Positions 56,860-64,000 of a stretch of 64,000 nt of DNA are shown here, piece by piece. Origin of the DNA: Pacificitalea manganoxidans (GTDB lineage: Bacteria; Pseudomonadota; Alphaproteobacteria; Rhodobacterales; Rhodobacteraceae); NCBI RefSeq assembly GCF_002504165.1, contig NZ_CP021404.1:186001-250000 (forward strand), written 5' to 3'. The translations under genes were made by a program, and so were the position numbers. The number at the start of each line of letters is the position of its first letter. Position 1 is the first letter of the stretch. A model generated the notes under the pieces. That model was given only the letters and a program-made list of their open reading frames with translations. It made no database searches and had not been told where the DNA came from.

Positions 56860-57657
56860 ATGGATCTCGGAATCTCGGGCAAACTGGCCCTTCTCAGCGG
56901 TGCCTCCGGCGGAATCGGTTTAGAGGCTGCGCGCGTGCTCGCGGCGGATGGCGCGCGTGTGTTTCTCACCGATCTGGAGCAGGGCCCGCTTGACGATGCG
57001 GCCAGCGCGCTGGGCGATGCGGTGGCGGGGACGGCGGCCTGCGATCTCACCGATCAGGCGGCGGTGGACGCGCTGCGGGATAAAGTCGCCAGCCTTGGCG
57101 GCGCGGATATGCTGGTGCACGCCGCCGGGGTCACGGGCGCCAAAGGCGATCCGCTGGAGATGACCGATGATGACTGGATGGAGGCATGGCAGATCGATTT
57201 CATGTCTGCCGTGCGCATGTCCCGCGCTTTCGTCCCGTCGATGGTCGACAAAGGCTGGGGCCGCGTGGTGTTCGTCACTTCGGAAAATGCCGTGCAGCCC
57301 TATGCGGACGAAGCGGTCTATAACGCTGCCAAAGCGGCGTTGCTGAACTTCACCAAATGCGTGTCGCTGCCCTACGGACCAAAGGGCGTGCTGTTCAATA
57401 CCGTGTCGCCCGCCTTCATCGAAACGCCGATGACCGACGGCATGATGGACAAGCGCGCCGATGAGTTGGGCGTGTCAAAGAAGGAAGCGATCGAAAGCTT
57501 CCTGAAGGAAGAGCGCCCGTTCCTGAGCCTGTCCCGCCGTGGCCAGCCGGAAGAGGTCGCCGGGGTTATCGCGCTTCTGTGCTCCGACCGGGCGAGTTTC
57601 GTCAACGGATCGGCCTATCGGGTGGATGGCGGCTCCGTCGGCGCGATGAATATCTAA
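56860..57657 (+). CDS. Short-chain dehydrogenase/reductase
   Basis: A 265-residue classical SDR. The cofactor motif LLSGASGGIGLEAARVL, the AAGV segment (HAAGVTGAKG), the catalytic Ser/Tyr/Lys as VTSENAVQPYADEAVYNAAKAA and the substrate-loop region PAFIETPMTD are visible. The acidic residue after the second strand (FLTDLEQ) suggests NAD+ preference. The substrate cannot be read from sequence. AAGGA is six bases before the ATG. It stands alone between the trehalose and glucosidase genes. Confidence 0.88.
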   Translation: MDLGISGKLALLSGASGGIGLEAARVLAADGARVFLTDLEQGPLDDAASALGDAVAGTAACDLTDQAAVDALRDKVASLGGADMLVHAAGVTGAKGDPLEMTDDDWMEAWQIDFMSAVRMSRAFVPSMVDKGWGRVVFVTSENAVQPYADEAVYNAAKAALLNFTKCVSLPYGPKGVLFNTVSPAFIETPMTDGMMDKRADELGVSKKEAIESFLKEERPFLSLSRRGQPEEVAGVIALLCSDRASFVNGSAYRVDGGSVGAMNI

Positions 57658-57661
57658 GATC

Positions 57662-57695
57662 GGCGGGCCCGTGGCACAGTGCCACGAGCCCGCTC
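57662..57695. terminator. Hairpin between convergent SDR and GH13 genes
   Basis: GCGGGC/GCCCGC outer and GTGGC/GCCAC inner stems are separated by a small internal loop. Only a weak T run follows on either side. It is a likely bidirectional terminator. Confidence 0.55.
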
Positions 57696-57698
57696 GCT

Positions 57699-59312
57699 TT
57701 ACATCACGAAGGCAAAGCCATTCGGTCCGAGGGTCAGCGTGCCCCCGTTGATTTCGGCGGCCTGTGACGGACCGATTAGCCGCTCCCCTTCGGGCACAGG
57801 CGCGGTCAGCGTTTCCAGCGACAGGTTGAACAGGCAGTCGATCTGCGTTGTCCCGTCGCCCTCTGTGCCGCCCCGGACCAGATGCATCAGGGGCGGCTCG
57901 ACATCATCGCAGAACTGCATGGGACCGTGATCTAACTGCGGTGTGTCGCGGCGAAACGCGATCATCTCGCGATAGAAGTCCAAAATCGACCCCGCCCCCA
58001 TATTGGCCACCGCGCGCGCAGCCTGCGGCGGTTTCACCGGCAGCCACGGCGCCGCGTGGGTCGAGAACCCCGCATTGGCGGCGCTTTCATCCCAGACCAT
58101 CGGTGTACGGCATCCGTCGCGGCCCGTGCTTTCCGGCCAGTATTTCAGCGCGATCGGGTCGGTCAGTTCGTCATAGGTCAGTTCGGTGTCGGTCTGCCCC
58201 AGTTCTTCGCCCTGATAGAGGCAGATCGTGCCTTCGAAGGACAGAAGCATGGCCGCAGCCAGCCGCGCGAGCCTGTCGTCGCCTGCGTCATATTCCGCCC
58301 AGCGGGACACATGGCGCACCACATCGTGGTTCGACATCGACCACATTGGCCACCCATCCGCCGCACCTTTCCAGAAGCCTTCGATGACCTCTCGGAAATG
58401 AGCGACGGTGAAGATGTCCGACAGCATGTCAAAGGAATACGCCATGTGCAGGCGGTCATCTCCGGCGGTGTATTCGCCCATCAACGGGATCGCGCAATCC
58501 AGATCGCCAACCTCGCCCACCAAGGTGCGGTCGGCATACTGATCGGTGATCTCGCGGATCACTTTCAGCCAGTCCACGTTCTCCGGACGGCTTTTGGAAT
58601 ATTTCTGCAACTGCATGTCATAGGGGTTCAGCGGCGGCCATTCGGCCTCGGGCGGCTTCCCCGGATTGTCGCGCAGCTTTTCGTCGTGGACGAAGTAGTT
58701 AACGGTATCGAGCCGGAAGCCATCCACCCCGCGATCCAGCCAGAAATGCAGGATCTTCTTCATCTCCTCGCGGACCGCTGGGTTGTGGTAGTTCAGGTCC
58801 GGCTGCTCCTTGAGGAAGCTGTGGTAGTAGTATTGACGCCGCCGCGGCTCCCACTCCCACGCATTGCCGGTCATCACCGAGAGCCAGTTGTTGGGGGGCG
58901 CGCCATCGGGCTGCGGATCGACCCAGACATACCAGTCGGATTTCGGATTATCGCGGGAGCTGCTACTTTCCTTGAACCACGGATGGTCGCTCGACGAGTG
59001 GTTCAGAACCTGATCGACCAGAACCTTCAGGCCGAGTTCATGGGCGCGGGCGATCAGCGCGTCGAAATCCGCAAGCGTGCCGAAGCACGGATCGATATCG
59101 GTGTAATCCGAAACGTCATATCCCATATCGCGCATCGGCGAGGTAAAGATCGGCGACAGCCAGATCGCATCCACCCCCAGCGCGGCGATATGATCGAGAC
59201 GGCGGGTGATGCCCGGCAGGTCGCCGATGCCGTCCCCGTTATCGTCCTGATAACTGCGGGGGTATATCTGATACACCACCGCGCCCCGCCACCAATCCGG
59301 ACCCGTTCGCAT
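57699..59312 (-). CDS. GH13 alpha-glucosidase (oligo-1,6-glucosidase type)
   Basis: A 537-residue cytoplasmic GH13 enzyme. It has the start WWRGAVVYQIYPRSYQD, LKVLVDQVLNHSS, the nucleophile Asp in GVDGFRLDTVN, the acid Glu in LVGEVGD and the third acid in SMSNHDVVR. The QPDLN segment is typical of alpha-glucosidase/oligo-glucosidase members acting on short alpha-glucosides such as maltose, isomaltose or sucrose. Linkage preference is uncertain. It is divergent from glgP with 166 bases between the starts and has no ABC sugar-uptake genes next to it. Confidence 0.9.
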   Translation of the reverse strand: MRTGPDWWRGAVVYQIYPRSYQDDNGDGIGDLPGITRRLDHIAALGVDAIWLSPIFTSPMRDMGYDVSDYTDIDPCFGTLADFDALIARAHELGLKVLVDQVLNHSSSDHPWFKESSSSRDNPKSDWYVWVDPQPDGAPPNNWLSVMTGNAWEWEPRRRQYYYHSFLKEQPDLNYHNPAVREEMKKILHFWLDRGVDGFRLDTVNYFVHDEKLRDNPGKPPEAEWPPLNPYDMQLQKYSKSRPENVDWLKVIREITDQYADRTLVGEVGDLDCAIPLMGEYTAGDDRLHMAYSFDMLSDIFTVAHFREVIEGFWKGAADGWPMWSMSNHDVVRHVSRWAEYDAGDDRLARLAAAMLLSFEGTICLYQGEELGQTDTELTYDELTDPIALKYWPESTGRDGCRTPMVWDESAANAGFSTHAAPWLPVKPPQAARAVANMGAGSILDFYREMIAFRRDTPQLDHGPMQFCDDVEPPLMHLVRGGTEGDGTTQIDCLFNLSLETLTAPVPEGERLIGPSQAAEINGGTLTLGPNGFAFVM

Positions 59313-59478
59313 TCTGTTTCCTTCCGTCTTGCCTGTCTTCTGCCTCTACGATGGATCATGCGCTGCCGGATTGACCAGAAGTGCGGCCCAAAGGTGCCAC
59401 ACGGAGAATGACGCTGCGCCCGGGCTTATCAAACGCGAATGTGCGTTTTAGGCTCTGCCATCGGACAACCGGGACAGA

Positions 59479-61887
59479 ATGATGAATAATCGAGCCGAGT
59501 TTCCCCTCTCCGAAATCGGGCGGCCCCCGTTGGAGCCTGCGGCCCTGTCCGCGCTCCTGCGCGAGGCACTGGCGCTGCGCGGGCTATCGCCCGAGCGGGC
59601 CGGGCCGACCGACTGGTATCGCGCTGCGGGCGATGCGCTCCGGCGGCATCTTGCACCGGGCTGGCAGCGGGCGGATGCGGCCCCCGGCAAGCGGGTTGCT
59701 TACCTGTCGATGGAATTTCTGATGGGGCGGATGCTGGGTGATCTGGCGCTGAACCTGTCGATGACGCAGGCGCTTGACGCGGCATTGGGCGAATTTGGCG
59801 TGTCGTTGGATACGGTGACGGCACAAGAGCCTGACGCCGCGTTGGGCAATGGCGGGCTGGGACGGCTGGCCGCGTGTTTTCTGGACAGTCTGTCCACCGT
59901 GAATTGCCCGGCGACCGGCTACGGCCTGCGCTACGAACATGGGCTTTTTGCCCAAGGTTGGGAGGCCGGGCGTCAGACCGAGCGACCGGAAACATGGCTC
60001 GACCAGCCGCAGCCGCTGATGGTCGAAGGGCGCGCGGCGGCGGTGCCGGTGGGCTTTGGCGGGCAGGTGACGGAGCGGGGCGGGCGCCGTGTCTGGCAGC
60101 CTGCGGAACGCCTGATCGCACGCGCGCATGACATGCCGGTCGCGGGCTGGGGCGGGGCGTGGGTCAACACCCTGCGCCTGTGGGAGCCTCGGGCGGTCGC
60201 CGGGTTCGACCTGCCGCGCTTCTCCGCCGGGGATCATGTCGCGGCGTCGGGCGGCGACAGTTTCGCGCGTGCACTGGGCCGTGTTCTCTACCCCGACGAC
60301 ACGACCCAAGCCGGGCAGGAATTGCGGCTGCGGCAGGAATATCTGCTCTGTGCCGCGTCGCTCGCCGATATCCTCGCGCGGGTGAAGGCCGCCGGTCATG
60401 CGCCGCTCGACATGGCCGCGCTCTGGGCGGTGCAGTTGAATGACACGCATCCCGCGCTGGCAGCGCCCGAACTGGTCCGCCTGCTGGTCGATGGCGAGGG
60501 GCTGAGCTTCGACGCCGCGATGGAGGTCACGCAGCAAAGCCTGAACTACACCAACCACACCCTAATGCCCGAAGCGCTGGAAAGCTGGTCGACATGGTCG
60601 ATGGGGCGCCTGTTGCCGCGGCACATGGAAATCGTCGAACAGATCGACGACTGGCACGCCACCCGCCACCCACGCAGGCCCGCCTCTACCGCGCTGGTGG
60701 CGCAGGATCGGGTGCGCATGGGCAACTTGGCCTTTGTGGCCAGCGGGCGCGTCAACGGCGTCTCGGCGCTGCATACCGGCCTGATGCGGCGCACGGTGTT
60801 CGCGGATCTGGACCGGCTGCACCCGGACCGCATCGTCAACCAGACCAATGGCATTACGCCGCGCCGCTGGATCGCCAGCGCCAATCCGCCGCTCGCGGCC
60901 TTGCTGACCGATGCGCTAGGGGATGGCTGGCAAAGCGATCTGGAGCGGCTTTCGGGGCTGGAGGCGCATCTGGACGACGCTGGCTTCCTCGACCGGATCG
61001 GTGCGGTGAAGCAGACGGCCAAGGACCGCTGCGCGGGCTGGCTCGCCGGGCAGGGGCTGCGGGTTGATCCGCAGGCGATGTTCGATGTGCAGGTGAAGCG
61101 CATCCACGAATATAAACGTCAGTTGATGAACCTGCTGCATGCCGTCGCGCTGTGGCAGGATCTGCGGGAGGGGCGGGGCCCCGATCACCCGCGGGTGAAG
61201 GTGTTCGGCGGTAAGGCGGCACCGGGCTACGCGATGGCCAAATCCATCATTCGGCTGATCCATGACGTCGCGCAGGTGGTGAATGCCGATCCGCTGACCC
61301 GGGATCGTCTGCAAATCGTCTATCCCGCCAATTACAACGTCTCGATGGCCGAAGTGCTGATCCCCGCCGCCGATCTGTCCGAACAGATTTCGACCGCCGG
61401 GACGGAGGCCTCGGGCACTGGCAACATGAAGTTCGGGCTGAACGGAGCGCTGACCCTTGGCACGCTGGACGGGGCCAATGTGGAGATGCGCGAGCATGTA
61501 GGCGCAGAGAACTTCTTTCTGTTCGGGATGACTGCGGAGGAGGCGCTCGCCCGTGCCGCGGTGCCGGATCACGCCCGCAGCGCCATCGGGCAAAGCGCGG
61601 CCTTGCGCGATGTGTTGCAGTTGATCGCTGAGGGGCGGTTCAGCCCTGATGAGCCCGACCGCCACCATGCTATTGTGGACATGATGTGGAACCATGACCC
61701 CTATCTGTGCGCTTCGGATTACGAGAGTTACGCAACCGCGCAACGACAGGTCGAAGCTGCCTATGCCGATCCGGCGCGCTGGCGGCGGATGTCGGCACTG
61801 AACACGGCACGACTTGGATATTTCTCCTCCGACCGGACAATCCGGGGTTATATGGCGGAGATATGGGGCATCGCTCCGAATGGCTGA
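59479..61887 (+). CDS. glgP: Glycogen (alpha-glucan) phosphorylase
   Basis: An 802-residue PLP enzyme that releases glucose 1-phosphate from glycogen ends. Visible are LSMEFLMGRML, GNGGLGRLAACFLDS, NDTHPALAAPELVR, VQVKRIHEYKRQL and the PLP-lysine region EASGTGNMKFGLNGALTLGT. Length is normal. A second ATG follows the first directly and the ribosome-binding site is weak, so the exact start is uncertain. It begins a unit with glgB 66 bases downstream. Confidence 0.96.
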   Translation: MMNNRAEFPLSEIGRPPLEPAALSALLREALALRGLSPERAGPTDWYRAAGDALRRHLAPGWQRADAAPGKRVAYLSMEFLMGRMLGDLALNLSMTQALDAALGEFGVSLDTVTAQEPDAALGNGGLGRLAACFLDSLSTVNCPATGYGLRYEHGLFAQGWEAGRQTERPETWLDQPQPLMVEGRAAAVPVGFGGQVTERGGRRVWQPAERLIARAHDMPVAGWGGAWVNTLRLWEPRAVAGFDLPRFSAGDHVAASGGDSFARALGRVLYPDDTTQAGQELRLRQEYLLCAASLADILARVKAAGHAPLDMAALWAVQLNDTHPALAAPELVRLLVDGEGLSFDAAMEVTQQSLNYTNHTLMPEALESWSTWSMGRLLPRHMEIVEQIDDWHATRHPRRPASTALVAQDRVRMGNLAFVASGRVNGVSALHTGLMRRTVFADLDRLHPDRIVNQTNGITPRRWIASANPPLAALLTDALGDGWQSDLERLSGLEAHLDDAGFLDRIGAVKQTAKDRCAGWLAGQGLRVDPQAMFDVQVKRIHEYKRQLMNLLHAVALWQDLREGRGPDHPRVKVFGGKAAPGYAMAKSIIRLIHDVAQVVNADPLTRDRLQIVYPANYNVSMAEVLIPAADLSEQISTAGTEASGTGNMKFGLNGALTLGTLDGANVEMREHVGAENFFLFGMTAEEALARAAVPDHARSAIGQSAALRDVLQLIAEGRFSPDEPDRHHAIVDMMWNHDPYLCASDYESYATAQRQVEAAYADPARWRRMSALNTARLGYFSSDRTIRGYMAEIWGIAPNG

Positions 61888-61953
61888 TGCCGTTCGCAGC
61901 TGACGAGCCCGGCCTGCCCGGTGGCCCGCGGCGGGCGCGGGCGGAAAGGACGC

Positions 61954-64000
61954 ATGACCACGCGCGACCACGAGTTTCCGCAGGCTGACGCCATCCGGGA
62001 CGGCCGTTACGGCGCGCCCTTTGACATACTGGGACGACACCCGGCATCCGGGGGCGGCCATGTCGTGCGGGTGCTGATGCCCGGCGCGGAGCGTCTTTGG
62101 ATCGTGGCGGAGGATGGCACGCGGTTCGAGGCCACCGGCCATGGCGGCGGGCTGTTCATGGCCCAAGGTGACATTCCGCAGCGCTACCATCTGCAGGCGC
62201 AGGGCTACGGTGCCGAATGGCAGGTCGAAGATCCCTACAGGTTCCCGCCCGTGCTGGGTGAGATGGACGAATATCTGATCTCCGAGGGCTCGCACCGCCG
62301 GTTGTGGGAGCGGCTTGGCGCGCGCCCGATCAACCATGATGGGGCCGACGGCACGGTGTTTGCGGTCTGGGCCCCGTCGGCGCAGCGGGTCGCCGTGGTC
62401 GGGGATTTCAATCACTGGGATCCGGCGCGTGGCGTGATGCGCAAGCGCGGTGCCACCGGCGTGTGGGAGATCTTCCTCCCCGGCATCGGCCCCGGCGCGG
62501 TTTATAAATACGATATTCTTGGCCCCGATGGCACGCAGTTGCCGCAGAAGGCCGATCCCGTCGGCTTCGGCTCCGAACATCCGCCCGCCACGGGCAGTGT
62601 CGTGCGTCGCCTGCCGCCGGTGCCCGAAGGCCGCGCCGCGCGGGCCGAGCGGCAATCGGTCGATGCGCCGATTTCCATCTATGAGGTGCATCTGGGCAGC
62701 TGGCGCAAGGTGGTCGAGGATGGCGACCGGCGCCTGTCCTATGACGAGCTTGCCCGCGATCTGGTGCACTACGTGAAGGAGATGGGGTTCACCCATATCG
62801 AATTGCTGCCGGTGTCTGAATTTCCCTTTGACGGCAGCTGGGGGTATCAGCCCGTAGGTCTGTTCGCGCCCACGGTGCGGCACGGCACCCCGCGCGAATT
62901 CGCGGCCTTTGTAGCCGCCGCGCAGGAGGCAGGGTTGGGTGTGCTTCTTGATTGGGTACCGGGCCATTTTCCGACCGATCCGCACGGGCTCGGGTGGTTC
63001 GACGGCACGCCGCTTTACCAATATGCCGACCCGCGCGAAGGGTTTCATCGCGATTGGAACACGCTGATCTACGATTACGCCCGCCGCGAGGTGAAGAACT
63101 ACCTCGTGGCCAACGCGCTATACTGGCTGCTGCAATATGGGCTGGACGGCATTCGCGTCGATGCCGTGGCCTCGATGCTCTATCGCGACTATTCGCGCCC
63201 GCATGACGAATGGGTGCCCAATGTGCATGGCGGTCGTGAAAACCTAGAAGCGATCGAGATGCTACGCGAGGTCAACGCCGCCGCCTATGCCGAGGCGCCC
63301 GGCATCATGACCGTCGCGGAGGAAAGCACCAGCTTTCCGGGCGTGTCGCACCCGGTGCACGAGGGGGGACTGGGCTTTGGCTATAAATGGAACATGGGGT
63401 GGATGAATGACACGCTCGATTATTTCAAGCGTGACCCGATCCACCGCCGCCACCATCACCATCAGCTGACCTTCGGGCTGGTTTACGCATTTTCCGAAAA
63501 CTTCATTCTGCCGATCAGCCATGACGAGGTGGTGCACGGCAAGGGTAGCATGCTGGGCAAGATGCCGGGCTCCGAAGCCGAGCAATTCGCCAATCTGCGC
63601 GCCTATTACGGCTTTATGTGGGGGCATCCCGGCAAGAAGCTGTTGTTCATGGGCTGCGAATTCGCCCAGCGGCGAGAATGGAACCACGACATCAGTTTGG
63701 ACTGGCACTTGCTGGATCAGCCTGCCCCTGCGGGGGTTCAGCGGTTGGTGCGCGATCTGAACCACCTCTACCGCGACACGCCCGCACTGCATCGCGATGA
63801 CAGCCGCGCGCAGGGGTTTGCGTGGCTGGTCGCGGACGATGCCGACCAGTCGGTGCTGGGCTTCCTCCGCCGGGCCGGAGACGCGCCCGAGGTCGCGGTG
63901 CTCAGCAATCTGACGCCGGTGGAGCGCACGGGGTATCGTGTGGGCCTGCCTGCGCCGGGCCGCTGGGAGGAGGTGTTGAACACCGATTCCGCGATCTATG
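61954..64000 (+). CDS. glgB: 1,4-alpha-glucan branching enzyme (cut by the window end)
   Basis: The frame is open from ATG 61954 (AAGGA upstream) to the window end, 682 codons, with no stop. It has the N-terminal CBM48 domains (FAVWAPSAQRVAVVGDFNHWD), YEVHLGSWRK, LLDWVPGHFPTDPHGL, the nucleophile region GLDGIRVDAVASMLYRDYSR, the acid Glu in TVAEESTSFPGVS and ISHDEVVHGKGSML, all typical of GlgB. It makes alpha-1,6 branches in glycogen. The missing part should be about 50 residues. More glg genes probably follow outside. Confidence 0.96.
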   Translation, partial: MTTRDHEFPQADAIRDGRYGAPFDILGRHPASGGGHVVRVLMPGAERLWIVAEDGTRFEATGHGGGLFMAQGDIPQRYHLQAQGYGAEWQVEDPYRFPPVLGEMDEYLISEGSHRRLWERLGARPINHDGADGTVFAVWAPSAQRVAVVGDFNHWDPARGVMRKRGATGVWEIFLPGIGPGAVYKYDILGPDGTQLPQKADPVGFGSEHPPATGSVVRRLPPVPEGRAARAERQSVDAPISIYEVHLGSWRKVVEDGDRRLSYDELARDLVHYVKEMGFTHIELLPVSEFPFDGSWGYQPVGLFAPTVRHGTPREFAAFVAAAQEAGLGVLLDWVPGHFPTDPHGLGWFDGTPLYQYADPREGFHRDWNTLIYDYARREVKNYLVANALYWLLQYGLDGIRVDAVASMLYRDYSRPHDEWVPNVHGGRENLEAIEMLREVNAAAYAEAPGIMTVAEESTSFPGVSHPVHEGGLGFGYKWNMGWMNDTLDYFKRDPIHRRHHHHQLTFGLVYAFSENFILPISHDEVVHGKGSMLGKMPGSEAEQFANLRAYYGFMWGHPGKKLLFMGCEFAQRREWNHDISLDWHLLDQPAPAGVQRLVRDLNHLYRDTPALHRDDSRAQGFAWLVADDADQSVLGFLRRAGDAPEVAVLSNLTPVERTGYRVGLPAPGRWEEVLNTDSAIY

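Noticed and set aside
60916-63048. 710-codon open frame on the minus strand across glgP and glgB
   Set aside because: It is antisense to two well-supported genes, has no recognisable domain and results from high GC and codon bias.

Overview
The window is GC-rich, tightly packed chromosomal DNA that looks like an alphaproteobacterium of the Rhodobacteraceae/Roseobacter type. Support for this: a three-gene bc1 operon in the order Rieske, cytochrome b, cytochrome c1; the solitary cell-cycle methyltransferase CcrM; a DUF721/DciA-like gene next to a DsbA-like gene and mutY; an AraC-type regulator divergent from pobA; and RTX-secreted proteins. The assignment is inferred from gene content, not from a database match. 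About 50 protein genes, one tRNA-Lys and one TPP riboswitch can be supported. No insertion sequence, prophage or CRISPR array was seen.

Layout. 1-3131: end of an arfB-like gene, NAD salvage genes pncA-pncB, and trhO. 3139-12215: a xylose locus (xylB, ROK repressor, xylF-xylH-xylG) interrupted by a convergent pair encoding a di-heme peroxidase-like protein and a CRTAC1/ASPIC protein. Three copies of one AT-rich dyad sit in front of xylB, the ROK gene and xylF. 12155-12611 is repeat-rich non-coding DNA. 12612-14717: pobA and a divergent AraC regulator. 14775-28977: a surface-polysaccharide island with a GT2 glycosyltransferase, a kexin-like RTX protease, capsule-type ABC exporter genes split into divergent kpsT-kpsE and kpsM, an RgpF-WbsX fusion, two sulfotransferase-like genes, a second RTX protein with a propeller-like N-terminus, and a sugar-phosphate transferase. 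29358-32216: HU, a PRC-barrel protein, aroC and an exported beta-barrel candidate. 32331-35813: TPP riboswitch and thiBPQ. 35874-38643: bc1 complex. 38889-42616: outer-membrane protein, GST, mtaB, dapF and tRNA-Lys. 42820-46602: BCCT transporter preceded by a coupled 17-codon reading frame, a membrane-anchored winged-helix regulator, and two small exported proteins. 46826-52483: rnhB, ccrM with GANTC sites in its leader, alkB, mutY, DUF721 and a DsbA-like gene. 52560-64000: alpha-glucan and trehalose metabolism (treZ-treY, SDR, GH13 glucosidase, glgP, and glgB cut by the window end).

How the genes fit together. The ROK protein probably controls xylose uptake by XylFHG and phosphorylation by XylB; no xylose isomerase gene is in the window. 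The 15.7-29 kb island is the best candidate for something undescribed. It looks like a dedicated system that builds and exports a possibly sulfated surface glycan, together with two RTX proteins whose C-termini are related to each other. One of the two is a furin/kexin-type protease with a P domain. The final cluster links glycogen branching and phosphorolysis with trehalose formation from the same glucan by TreY/TreZ.
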